NCBI GenBank assembly: GCA_023458535.1
Contig: JAEWYW010000029.1
Span: 1-27,360, forward strand
Length of the DNA: 27,360 bases
Source: Bacteroidota bacterium
GTDB taxonomy: Bacteria > Bacteroidota > Bacteroidia > Flavobacteriales > Weeksellaceae
Direction of reading: 5' to 3'
Shown here: positions 1 through 7,180 of the stretch, piece by piece
Layout of the letters: the number at the start of each line of letters is the position of its first letter
Position numbering within the stretch: position 1 is the first letter of the stretch
Notes under the pieces: generated by a model
Told to the model about the DNA's origin: nothing
What the model saw: the letters and a program-made list of their open reading frames with translations, nothing else
The model's database searches: none
Translations under genes and position numbers: made by a program

Positions 1-757
1 TAAGTCCATTGATTCTGAACATCAACTTTTTAGAGAAATAAAAGGTTTTGAAATTGAACCAAAAATTGAAAGAAGTGTTTATAACAGAAGGAAGCGAAAA
101 CTATTCCCTTTTATCGAAGAAATAAGACTGAAAATGGTGGATAAATTGAATGAATCTGAAAATTACTTTGTAGTAGACAGCATGCCTTTGGAAGTATGTA
201 AAATATCTCGTTCTTCCAGAAGCAGGATTTGCAAGGATGTAGATTACGCTTATCCCAACAAAGGATTTTGTGCTTCGCAGAACATACATTTTTATGGATA
301 TAAATTACACGCTGTCTGTTCGATTTCTGGGGTTTTTCAGAGTTTTGACATTTCTCCTGCATCTGTTCACGACATCCATTACTTGCAAGATATAAAACTC
401 CAAATGTCTGACTGTGTGTTGCTTGGGGACAAAGGCTATTTATCCCAAACCATCCAGTTAGACTTATTCAATGAGGTAAATATAGAATTAGAAACGCCTA
501 AAAGGAAAAATCAAAAAGACTACAAACCACAGTTTTATCAGTTCAAAAAATATCGAAAAAGAATCGAAACATTATTTTCCCAACTTTGTGACCAATTTAT
601 GATTAGAAGGAACTATGCCAAAACTTTTCAAGGTTTTAAAACCAGAATTTTGGCTAAAATAGCTACACTTACAACTATTCAATATCTGAATAAATTTCTT
701 TTCGGCAGAAATATAAACAACTTAAAAATAAATCTCGCGTGATAATGCACTACGGGT
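1..757 (+). mobile_element. IS982-family insertion sequence, right part only
   Basis: The element enters from the left edge of the window and carries one transposase gene read towards the right end. The probable right terminus is the GC-bearing stretch ending ATGCACTACGGGT at 757. Read inwards it starts ACCCGTAGTGCAT, which fits the ACC-type ends I associate with IS982 elements. The transposase stop codon (740-742) lies just inside this terminal repeat, as expected in such compact elements. The left inverted repeat and left target-site copy are outside the window, so target duplication cannot be checked. The boundary at 757 is inferred from terminus resemblance and the change to non-coding sequence. 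Confidence 0.7.
2..742 (+). CDS. IS982-family DDE transposase, 5'-truncated by window edge
   Basis: This frame is open from base 2, so the gene starts outside the window. 246 residues are visible, against roughly 290 for the family, so about 45 N-terminal residues are missing. The first in-window ATG (134) is internal. The catalytic triad of an RNase H-fold DDE transposase is visible: Asp in the VVDSMPLEV strand, Asp in LLGDKGYLS, and Glu in the RIETLFSQL helix. The intact triad and absence of internal stops suggest the enzyme could be active if its N-terminus is whole. It would cut and rejoin the terminal repeats of its own element. Family placement rests on the DS-P and GDKGY motifs and the terminus type. 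Confidence 0.85.
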   Translation, partial: KSIDSEHQLFREIKGFEIEPKIERSVYNRRKRKLFPFIEEIRLKMVDKLNESENYFVVDSMPLEVCKISRSSRSRICKDVDYAYPNKGFCASQNIHFYGYKLHAVCSISGVFQSFDISPASVHDIHYLQDIKLQMSDCVLLGDKGYLSQTIQLDLFNEVNIELETPKRKNQKDYKPQFYQFKKYRKRIETLFSQLCDQFMIRRNYAKTFQGFKTRILAKIATLTTIQYLNKFLFGRNINNLKINLA

Positions 758-1061
758 TAATTAAATGAGATGTTCTTTTGTCTTGAAACAAAAGAACCAA
801 AATTCAAGACTGTAAAATCTAAGGTTAATAATTAAAAGATAATCCTAAAATTTCCAAAACTCGCTCCTTCGCTGCTTCCATTTTAAGCTCGAACAGTGGA
901 AGTTTTTAACGGATTAAGTTGTAATTGTCTTAACACCTTAGTTTTTAAGGTCGATTTAATAATGAAAAATAATTACTACTAAACTTTTTGACGCTCGCTT
1001 CGCTCGCGTTTTTTCTTTTTCCAAACAGAAAAAAGGCGTAATTTTATTGCAAATTTTAAAA
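758..1061. repeat. Gene-free intergenic region dense in inverted repeats
   Basis: About 300 bases between the IS end and hutH hold no credible gene. They contain four inverted repeats: GTTCTTTTGT/ACAAAAGAAC (772-781 with 788-797, 6-nt loop); AAAATTTCCA/TGGAAGTTTT (847-856 with 897-906, about 40-nt loop, one G-T pair); ACCTTA/TAAGGT (935-940 with 946-951); and an 11-bp arm pair with one mismatch, 1005-1015 with 1028-1038, ending 23 bases before the hutH ATG. A GC-rich direct repeat GCTCGC-TTC-GCTCGC sits just before the last one. From memory, similar sequence recurs between genes in Chryseobacterium-like genomes, but that is recollection and was not checked. Confidence 0.5.
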
Positions 1062-2552
1062 ATGATATACGGAATTGATGTTTTAAGTTTTCATGATGTT
1101 TTAGACATCTGTAAAGATCCCTCAAAAGCAAAATTGAATAAAGAGGCCAAGCAACTGATATTAAAATCTCAACAAAATGTAAAAGATATTGTGGAGTCTG
1201 ACAGATGTGTGTATGGTATCAACACTGGTTTTGGACCACTTTGTGACGTGAAAATTTCACCGGAAGAAACAGCTCAGCTACAGCATAATTTAATCATTTC
1301 TCATGCAGTGGGAGTTGGGAAACCTATTGATAAAGAACTTTCAAAAATCATGATGATTGCAAAAATTCATGCATTGTCTAAAGGTTTTTCGGGAGTTTCT
1401 TTGGAGGTTATTGAGAGAATGATTGTCATGTTAGATAAAGACATCATTCCCGTCGTTCCAGAGCAAGGTTCCGTGGGAGCATCTGGAGATTTGGCACCCT
1501 TGGCACATTTGGTTTTACCGCTTTTGGGACTAGGACAGGTTTGGGACGGAAACGAAATTGTAAGTACACAAACGGCTTTGGAAAAACATGGTTTAGAAGC
1601 ATTACAACTAGGTCCTAAAGAAGGTTTAGGTTTGATTAATGGAACACAATTTATTTTGGCTCATGCAATAAAAGGTTTAGAGAAATTTGAGTATTTATTG
1701 GATGTTGCGGATATGACGGCGGCGATGAGTTTGGAAGCCTACAGAGGATCTGCAAGTCCGTTTAAAAAAGAACTGCATGACATTCGTCCGTTTGTGGGAA
1801 GTAAAAAAGTGGCAGCAAGGATGTTGAAATTCTTAAAGAATTCTGAAAACTTGGAAGCGCACGAAGACTGTGAACGAGTTCAGGATCCTTATTCTATGCG
1901 TTGCGTACCACAGGTGCATGGAGCAAGCAGAAATGCTTTTGAACATTTAAAAATGATGGCTGAAACAGAATTGAACTCTGTTACCGATAACCCAATTGTT
2001 TTAAGTGCGGAAGAATCTATTTCTGGAGGAAATTTCCACGGTCAGTTGATGGCTTTACCATTGGACTATGCTACGCTGGCGGCGGCTGAATTAGGAAATA
2101 TTTCTGACAGACGAAGTTACCTTTTGTTAGAAGGTAAATACGGTTTACCAAGATTATTAACCGAAAGCTCAGGTTTAAACTCTGGATTTATGATACCACA
2201 ATATACAGCTGCTGCATTGGTGACTGAAAATAAAACACTTTGCTTCCCAGCATCTGCGGATTCCATTCCTACGAGTTTAGGACAGGAAGATCATGTATCT
2301 ATGGGAAGTATTTCTGGGCGAAAATTCAATCAGGTTTTAGGCAATTTGGTGAATATTTTAGCAGTGGAACTTATGTTTGCAGCACAAGGTCTGGAGTTTA
2401 GGAGACCTGCAAAATGCTCAAAAATTATCGAGGAGAATTACGATATTATCCGTTCAAAAGTGGCCAAATTGGAAAATGACAGACTGATTGGCGAAGATAT
2501 GCTGGCAATTGCAGATATGATAAGAGAAAAGAAATTTAAGGTGGAAGTGTAA
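1062..2552 (+). CDS. hutH: Histidine ammonia-lyase
   Basis: Converts L-histidine to urocanate and ammonia in the cytoplasm, the first step of histidine degradation. The 496-residue length fits the family. The Ala-Ser-Gly triad that cyclises into the MIO electrophile is at residues 140-142 within GSVGASGDLAPLAHL. Other family blocks visible are YGINTGFGPL, the SHAVGVGKP loop (SHA rather than the SHS of tyrosine lyases), GGNFHGQ, and GQEDHVSMG, whose Glu corresponds to the imidazole-contacting residue of histidine lyases. The ATG at 1062 is preferred. An in-frame TTG at 1047 would add five residues, and the first residues MIYGID fit the usual start of flavobacterial homologues. No hutU, hutI or hutG lies nearby. 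A strong terminator follows immediately. Phenylalanine or tyrosine lyase activity is less likely. Confidence 0.92.
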   Translation: MIYGIDVLSFHDVLDICKDPSKAKLNKEAKQLILKSQQNVKDIVESDRCVYGINTGFGPLCDVKISPEETAQLQHNLIISHAVGVGKPIDKELSKIMMIAKIHALSKGFSGVSLEVIERMIVMLDKDIIPVVPEQGSVGASGDLAPLAHLVLPLLGLGQVWDGNEIVSTQTALEKHGLEALQLGPKEGLGLINGTQFILAHAIKGLEKFEYLLDVADMTAAMSLEAYRGSASPFKKELHDIRPFVGSKKVAARMLKFLKNSENLEAHEDCERVQDPYSMRCVPQVHGASRNAFEHLKMMAETELNSVTDNPIVLSAEESISGGNFHGQLMALPLDYATLAAAELGNISDRRSYLLLEGKYGLPRLLTESSGLNSGFMIPQYTAAALVTENKTLCFPASADSIPTSLGQEDHVSMGSISGRKFNQVLGNLVNILAVELMFAAQGLEFRRPAKCSKIIEENYDIIRSKVAKLENDRLIGEDMLAIADMIREKKFKVEV

Positions 2553-2556
2553 CTTC

Positions 2557-2586
2557 AAACGCTGCAAAAATTTGCAGCGTTTTTTT
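2557..2586. terminator. Terminator between convergent hutH and ygiD-like gene
   Basis: A 12-bp perfect stem, AAACGCTGCAAA with TTTGCAGCGTTT (2557-2568 and 2571-2582), is followed by a T run to 2586. It begins 4 bases after the hutH stop. It overlaps the last codon of the opposing dioxygenase gene, so both convergent transcripts probably end here. Confidence 0.85.
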
Positions 2587-3412
2587 ATCCAATTCTCACA
2601 CTTGTCATGCTCAAACTTCCACCAATAAGTTCGTCATTGAAAATTTTTAAATCTTCAGATTTTTCTTTCAATCCAAGTGAATAGATGAGAGGCAGATAAT
2701 GATCAGGAGTAGGAATCGCATTTTGCAGTGCTTTACCATGTTTTTCATAATCAATTAAACTCTGGAAATCTCCATCGTTGAGCCAATTGTTGGTTTTTTC
2801 ACGAGCTTCAATCGCCCAATCCCAACCGGCACCTACGGTATCAATATTTTTCCAATCGATCATTCTTAGATTGTGTACAATATTTCCGCTTCCGATGATA
2901 AGAATACCTCTTTCACGAAGTTTATTCAATTTTTTAGCGAGATCGAAATGATATTGTGGCGGTTGAGTATAATCTATGCTTAATTGAATAACAGGGATGT
3001 CTGCTTCAGGGTATAAATGCCTGATGACCGACCATGCACCATGGTCTAACCCCCAATTATAATCCTCAGTTACCATGTTAGGAGCGAAAAGATCAACTGT
3101 TTCTTTAGCCAGTTCAGGACTTCCAGGTGCGGGATAGTTTACTTCAAAAAGTTCTTTTGGAAAGCCGTAAAAATCATGTATGGTTTTAGGCATTTGCATT
3201 GCTGTAACCATTGTCCCATTGGTGAACCAGTGTGCAGATACGCATAAAATGGCTTGTGGTTTAGGTATTTCTTTGGCGATATTCCTAAAACCTTGCACGA
3301 ACTGGTTTTCTTCGATGGCATTCATGGGAGAACCGTGTCCTAGAAAAAGTACGGGCATTTTTTCCGTTCTGTGGAAATGCTCAGAGATATTATTTAAATC
3401 GTTTAAATTCAT
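2585..3412 (-). CDS. ygiD: YgiD-type extradiol dioxygenase (4,5-DOPA dioxygenase family)
   Basis: A class III extradiol ring-cleavage dioxygenase (LigB fold) of 275 residues, close to the usual size. Candidate metal and active-site histidines lie in family blocks: His26 (LGHGSP), His61 (SAHW), His124 (DHGAW), His180 (GSGNIVHN) and His238 (PTPDHYLP). The E. coli relative opens catechols such as L-DOPA at the 4,5 bond. The true substrate here is unknown, and the family also contains plant betalain enzymes. There is no signal peptide, so it is probably cytoplasmic. It converges on hutH, with a shared terminator. Upstream lies a hairpin region separating it from the YceI gene, so it is probably transcribed on its own. 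The symbol denotes family membership, not proven substrate. Confidence 0.85.
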   Translation of the reverse strand: MNLNDLNNISEHFHRTEKMPVLFLGHGSPMNAIEENQFVQGFRNIAKEIPKPQAILCVSAHWFTNGTMVTAMQMPKTIHDFYGFPKELFEVNYPAPGSPELAKETVDLFAPNMVTEDYNWGLDHGAWSVIRHLYPEADIPVIQLSIDYTQPPQYHFDLAKKLNKLRERGILIIGSGNIVHNLRMIDWKNIDTVGAGWDWAIEAREKTNNWLNDGDFQSLIDYEKHGKALQNAIPTPDHYLPLIYSLGLKEKSEDLKIFNDELIGGSLSMTSVRIG

Positions 3413-3415
3413 ATT

Positions 3416-3453
3416 GTGTTGAAAACACGAAACCTATTATCATAATAGGTTTC
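3416..3453. terminator. Paired hairpins between YceI and ygiD-like genes
   Basis: GAAACCTATT and AATAGGTTTC (3429-3438 and 3444-3453) form a 10-bp perfect stem with a 5-base loop. The symmetry continues through the loop to a single central base. Immediately beside it, GTGTT-GAA-AACAC (3416-3428) forms a smaller hairpin. On the minus strand these follow the YceI stop by about 25 bases and lie in the leader of the dioxygenase gene. They could end YceI transcription or act in the ygiD leader. On the plus strand the large stem is followed by a T run, but no plus-strand gene precedes it. Confidence 0.5.
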
Positions 3454-3478
3454 ATGTAATTTTTTTTGAGAGTTTTAC

Positions 3479-3991
3479 TTATTCACCTTTCACAAACTGT
3501 AGGTCCCCAGAGATTTTCACTTCATCTCCTACCATTACACCACCAGCTTCCAAAGCTGTGTTCCAGTTTAATCCGAAATCTTTTCTGCTTATTTTCCCTT
3601 CAAAGGTAAAGCCTGCTTTTTCATTTCCCCAAGGATCTTTCTGCACTCCACCGAAATCTACATCTAATTTAATAGGTTTTTTAACGCCTCTAATGGTCAT
3701 ATATCCTTCCACATCGCCGTTGAGAGAGTTGGCCTCGAAGTGGATTTTTGGATTATTTTCAGCATCAAAAAAATCTGCAGATTTCAAGTGATTGTCTCTG
3801 TCTGTGCTATTTGTGTCTATAGAATCAATATCAATATCTGCTGTAGCTTCCACATTTTTGAATTGATCATCAGAAGATGTCATGTTTGCGGTAAAATTGT
3901 TGAATCTTCCTTTTACATTAGAAATCATCATGTGTTTTACTTTGAAAGTAATTTCACTGTGCGCTGGGTCTAAATTCCATGTTGTTGACAT
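3479..3991 (-). CDS. YceI family protein
   Basis: A 170-residue YceI-family protein with a lipocalin-like barrel, which in characterised relatives binds isoprenoid-type lipids. The N-terminal block TWNLDPAHSEITFKVKHMM and the later GVKKPIKLDVDFGG and RKDFGLNWN blocks are typical. The frame stays open upstream to 4096, but that extension is unlike the family. It would also run through a candidate -7 box, so the ATG at 3991 is preferred. With this start there is no signal peptide, so this copy is probably cytoplasmic, unlike periplasmic E. coli YceI. The specific role is unknown. Family assignment is firm and function is not. Confidence 0.88.
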   Translation of the reverse strand: MSTTWNLDPAHSEITFKVKHMMISNVKGRFNNFTANMTSSDDQFKNVEATADIDIDSIDTNSTDRDNHLKSADFFDAENNPKIHFEANSLNGDVEGYMTIRGVKKPIKLDVDFGGVQKDPWGNEKAGFTFEGKISRKDFGLNWNTALEAGGVMVGDEVKISGDLQFVKGE

Positions 3992-4017
3992 ATTGTATAT
4001 TTTTAAAATTGATGTTA

Positions 4018-4025
4018 CAAAGGTA
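4018..4025 (-). promoter_or_regulatory. Candidate -7 box for the YceI gene
   Basis: On the minus strand the sequence reads TACCTTTG, matching the Bacteroidota -7 consensus TAnnTTTG, 26 bases before the preferred ATG. No TTG was found at the usual upstream distance, so support is partial. Confidence 0.35.
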
Positions 4026-4126
4026 GTAGGTGCACTCTTCTTATCTCTTGATGTATGATAAAAAAGGTAACTGATTAAAAAAAAATTAAATAACAATAAA
4101 TATACCTAATTGTTTGAGCATGTTTA

Positions 4127-4134
4127 TATATTTG
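4127..4134 (+). promoter_or_regulatory. Candidate -7 box for the PAP2 phosphatase gene
   Basis: TATATTTG matches TAnnTTTG and ends 10 bases before the ATG at 4145, implying a very short leader. TTG triplets lie upstream but at 10 and 14 bases rather than 17-23, so the -33 element is uncertain. Confidence 0.35.
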
Positions 4135-4144
4135 ATGCAAATTT

Positions 4145-4870
4145 ATGGCTCTCATGAAGCATCTCTTTATACCATTCATCTTAAGCTTTTTCATTTGTTG
4201 TTCTGTATCGGCACAAGAGAAAAAAGCAGACAGTATTTACATTCAAGACAGCAGATTTGATTTTAAATATAAAAAACTCATCGTTCCCACCACATTAATG
4301 ATAGCGGGTTTAGCACTGGATGGCAGTGGTAGCGAAAGTGTGAAAAATGAAATAGCAGAGGAAAGAAATGAACATCTTTTTTATTTTAAACATAATATAG
4401 ATGATTATGCTCAGTTTGCTCCAATGGTTGCCCTTTATGCTTTTGATTTAGCGGGAATGCAGGCAAAAACAAATTGGAAAGACAGAACTGCAATTTTGGT
4501 GAAAGGTCAGATTCTCAACTTAGGTTTGGTGTACATTCTAAAAAAATCGCTGAAAGAAACAAGACCCGATGGTACAGATTACTCATTTCCGTCTGGGCAT
4601 ACCGCAAATGTTTTTATGGGTGCCACCATGTTGGCGATAGAGTATGGTGAAAACCACAAGTGGGTTCCTTATGCGGCTTACGGACTGGCAAGTGGCGTAG
4701 GTATTATGCGGATGGCAAATAATAAACATTATATTTCAGATGTCCTTTTCGGAGCTGGACTAGGTATTTTATCTGCTAAAGTTGCGTATTGGACGCATGG
4801 TTATCGATGGAACAGAAGTAAGTCTGAAAAAGATCCGCTTACCGAGATTTCCATTACACCATTGGATTAA
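4145..4870 (+). CDS. PAP2-family phosphatase, exported or membrane-anchored
   Basis: A 241-residue PAP2 (type 2 phosphatidic acid phosphatase) protein. All three active-site motifs are visible: Lys133-x6-Arg140-Pro141, Pro149-Ser-Gly-His152, and Arg189-x5-His195-x3-Asp199, with Met in place of the usual Ser before the Arg. The N-terminus carries a signal peptide ending near SVSAQE, so the catalytic domain probably faces the periplasm. Family members remove phosphate from lipid substrates such as undecaprenyl pyrophosphate, phosphatidic acid or lipid A. The substrate here cannot be read from sequence. A second ATG three codons in could also serve as the start. It is followed after 53 bases by the DPP4 gene, which has its own candidate promoter. 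Confidence 0.88.
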   Translation: MALMKHLFIPFILSFFICCSVSAQEKKADSIYIQDSRFDFKYKKLIVPTTLMIAGLALDGSGSESVKNEIAEERNEHLFYFKHNIDDYAQFAPMVALYAFDLAGMQAKTNWKDRTAILVKGQILNLGLVYILKKSLKETRPDGTDYSFPSGHTANVFMGATMLAIEYGENHKWVPYAAYGLASGVGIMRMANNKHYISDVLFGAGLGILSAKVAYWTHGYRWNRSKSEKDPLTEISITPLD

Positions 4871-4897
4871 TATTTTTAACCATACTTATTTATTTCT

Positions 4898-4905
4898 TAT
4901 TTTTG
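4898..4905 (+). promoter_or_regulatory. Candidate -7 box for the DPP4-like gene
   Basis: TATTTTTG matches TAnnTTTG and ends 18 bases before the ATG at 4924. No TTG is present 17-23 bases upstream, so this is a half-supported promoter. Confidence 0.35.
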
Positions 4906-4923
4906 ATTTTTGAAATTTAAGAA

Positions 4924-7065
4924 ATGAAAATAACAAGATTATCCCTATTATTCATGGTTTTGGGTGGTGTAGCAACAGCCCAGACTCAAAAGTTTACCAT
5001 GGCGGAAGCTGTAAACGGACTGAGAAGTAATTTAGCTGTAAAAAATATATCACAATTTTCTTGGTCAAAGGACGGCAAATCTTACATCAATGCAGTAAAA
5101 AATGCATACCTGATTACCGATATGAAGACCAAAAAACAAGACACACTTGTCTCTTTATATCAAATCAATAAAAATGCAACTGCAGATAAAAAATTGAAAT
5201 CTTTTCCTCAGATCACCTTCATCAATAATAATTCAGGATATTTTAATTCTGGAAATCAGGTGATGTGGATCGAAAAATCTGGCTCAAACTGGAACGTGAA
5301 ATCTAATGCGAAAATGGGCGATGAAGCTGGCAATTTTAAAATGTTCAACGATCATCAAACTTTTGCTTACACTGTGAAGAATAATCTATTTGTCAGTAAA
5401 AATGGGGTATCCACTGCAATTACAGATGAGCAAAATGAGAATATCATCAGCGGACAAGCGGTTCACAGAAATGAATTTGGTATCAATGAGGGTATTTTCC
5501 CAGCACCCAATTCCAATGCTGTAGCGTTCTACAGAATGGATCAAACAATGGTATCAGATTATCCTATTATAGATTGGGCTGTAACTCCTGCAGTGAACCA
5601 CAATATAAAATATCCGATGGCAGGGCAAACTTCACACGAAGTGAAACTCGGAATTTATAATCTTAAAAATAAAACTACAACTTATGTAGATGTGGAAGGG
5701 CCAAAAGATCAGTATCTAACGGCTATCTCATGGAGTCCAGATTCTAAATATGTTTTTATAGGAGTGCTCAACAGAGGTCAGAATCACTTAAAATTCAATC
5801 AGTACGATGCGGTTTCTGGAAAATTTATCAAAACATTGTTTGAGGAAACCAACGATAAATATGTAGAGCCTCAAGATCCGTTAACATTCTTTCCAAATTC
5901 CAACACAGATTTCATTTGGCAAAGTCAGAGGACAGGATACAACCATTTATTTCATTATAATTTAGATAAAGGTCTTATTTCTCAAATTACCAAAGGCGAT
6001 TGGTTGGTGAACGATATTTTAGGATTTAACGAGAAGAAAAAAGAAATTTTCTTTACATCCACCAAAGAAAGCCCGAAAGAAAAACATCTTTATAAGGTAA
6101 ACTGGAACAGTTTTAAAATTGACAGACTAGACGCTGCACCAGGAATTCACAATGGAATTTTAAGTGATGATGGCGCTTATCTTTATGATTCATATTCCAA
6201 CGCTACGACTCCACGAGTGGTGAACTATATTTCAACTGCTAATGGAAAGAGTACCAATCTCCTAACTTCAGAAAATACGTTAAAAAATTATCTCCGTCCA
6301 GAAATTAAGGATGTTAATCTTACCGCAGACGACGGAACTCCTCTTTATGGAAAAATCATTCTGCCTACAGATTTTGATCCTAATAAAAAATATCCGACCA
6401 TTGTTTACCTGTATAACGGACCGCATTTGCAGCTGGTAACCAATACTTTCCCAGCATCTGGAAATTTGTGGTATGAATATATGGCACAAAACGGATACAT
6501 CGTTTTCACCATGGATGGTAGAGGCTCATCTAACCGTGGAATGAAGTTTGAGCAGGCAGTTTTCAGAAATTTAGGAACCGTGGAAATGCAAGATCAAATG
6601 AAAGGTGTGGAATATTTAAAGTCTCTTTCTTATGTAGATTCGGACAAGATGGGAATTCACGGTTGGAGCTTCGGAGGTTTTATGACGACAAGTTTTATGC
6701 TGAGAAATCCTGGAGTCTTTAAAGTGGGCGTTGCAGGCGGACCTGTAATCGACTGGAAAATGTATGAAATCATGTACACGGAGAGATATATGGATACGCC
6801 ACAAGAAAATCCACAAGGTTACGCCACTGCCAACTTACTGGATAAAGTACAGAATTTAAAAGGCAAATTGCTGATGATTCACGGGGCGCAGGATGATGTG
6901 GTGGTTTGGCAACAATCCATGAAGTTTGTAAAATCTTCAGTTGACAATGGCATTCAGATGGACTATTTTGTTTATCCTGGTCATGCACACAATGTTCTTG
7001 GTAAAGACCGAGTGCATTTGATGCAAAAAATTACAGATTATTTCGATGAATATCTGAAGAAATAG
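4924..7065 (+). CDS. Dipeptidyl peptidase IV-like S9 serine peptidase
   Basis: A 713-residue exported prolyl peptidase of the S9B (DPP IV) type. A signal peptide ends near VATAQ. An eight-bladed propeller domain (DPPIV N-terminal region) spans about residues 95-450, and an alpha/beta-hydrolase domain spans about 505-710. The catalytic triad can be placed: Ser582 in HGWSFGGF, Asp657 in HGAQDDVVV, His689 in YPGHAHNV. Family enzymes release X-Pro or X-Ala dipeptides from peptide N-termini. In asaccharolytic Bacteroidota they feed amino-acid catabolism in the periplasm. It sits opposite the M3 dipeptidase gene, with paired terminators between them. The two enzymes plausibly work on the same peptide pool from opposite ends. 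Exact specificity is inferred from the family. Confidence 0.9.
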   Translation: MKITRLSLLFMVLGGVATAQTQKFTMAEAVNGLRSNLAVKNISQFSWSKDGKSYINAVKNAYLITDMKTKKQDTLVSLYQINKNATADKKLKSFPQITFINNNSGYFNSGNQVMWIEKSGSNWNVKSNAKMGDEAGNFKMFNDHQTFAYTVKNNLFVSKNGVSTAITDEQNENIISGQAVHRNEFGINEGIFPAPNSNAVAFYRMDQTMVSDYPIIDWAVTPAVNHNIKYPMAGQTSHEVKLGIYNLKNKTTTYVDVEGPKDQYLTAISWSPDSKYVFIGVLNRGQNHLKFNQYDAVSGKFIKTLFEETNDKYVEPQDPLTFFPNSNTDFIWQSQRTGYNHLFHYNLDKGLISQITKGDWLVNDILGFNEKKKEIFFTSTKESPKEKHLYKVNWNSFKIDRLDAAPGIHNGILSDDGAYLYDSYSNATTPRVVNYISTANGKSTNLLTSENTLKNYLRPEIKDVNLTADDGTPLYGKIILPTDFDPNKKYPTIVYLYNGPHLQLVTNTFPASGNLWYEYMAQNGYIVFTMDGRGSSNRGMKFEQAVFRNLGTVEMQDQMKGVEYLKSLSYVDSDKMGIHGWSFGGFMTTSFMLRNPGVFKVGVAGGPVIDWKMYEIMYTERYMDTPQENPQGYATANLLDKVQNLKGKLLMIHGAQDDVVVWQQSMKFVKSSVDNGIQMDYFVYPGHAHNVLGKDRVHLMQKITDYFDEYLKK

Positions 7066-7075
7066 TTTTTGGTTA

Positions 7076-7118
7076 TTAAAATAGTTTCGGCGACCGCAGG
7101 TCGCCGAAACTATTTTAA
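7076..7118. terminator. 20-bp perfect hairpin with GCA loop, first of a pair
   Basis: Bases 7076-7095 pair without mismatch with 7099-7118, leaving the three-base loop GCA. The core is GGCGACC-GCA-GGTCGCC, flanked by A-rich and T-rich arm ends. It starts 11 bases after the DPP4 stop codon. Because the arm ends are A4 and T4 runs it should terminate from either side. Confidence 0.85.
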
Positions 7119-7129
7119 CTTTCTATGGA

Positions 7130-7166
7130 AGATTTTTGGGGCGGCCGAAGGCCGCCCCAAAAATCT
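7130..7166. terminator. 17-bp perfect hairpin with GAA loop, second of a pair
   Basis: Bases 7130-7146 pair perfectly with 7150-7166 around the three-base loop GAA. The core is GGGGCGGCC-GAA-GGCCGCCCC and the arm ends are A5/T5. It lies 14 bases from the M3 peptidase stop codon on the opposite strand and 11 bases from the first hairpin. It is a likely terminator for the minus-strand gene and a back-up for the plus-strand gene. Confidence 0.85.
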
Positions 7167-7180
7167 CCCCAAAGAAAAAT

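Noticed and set aside
1047..1061. TTG start for hutH five codons upstream
   Set aside because: ATG at 1062 gives the usual N-terminus; nothing supports the rare codon.
3992..4096. 35-codon upstream extension of YceI that looks like a membrane segment
   Set aside because: It would start before a candidate -7 box, and the YceI block normally starts close to the N-terminus in signal-less members.
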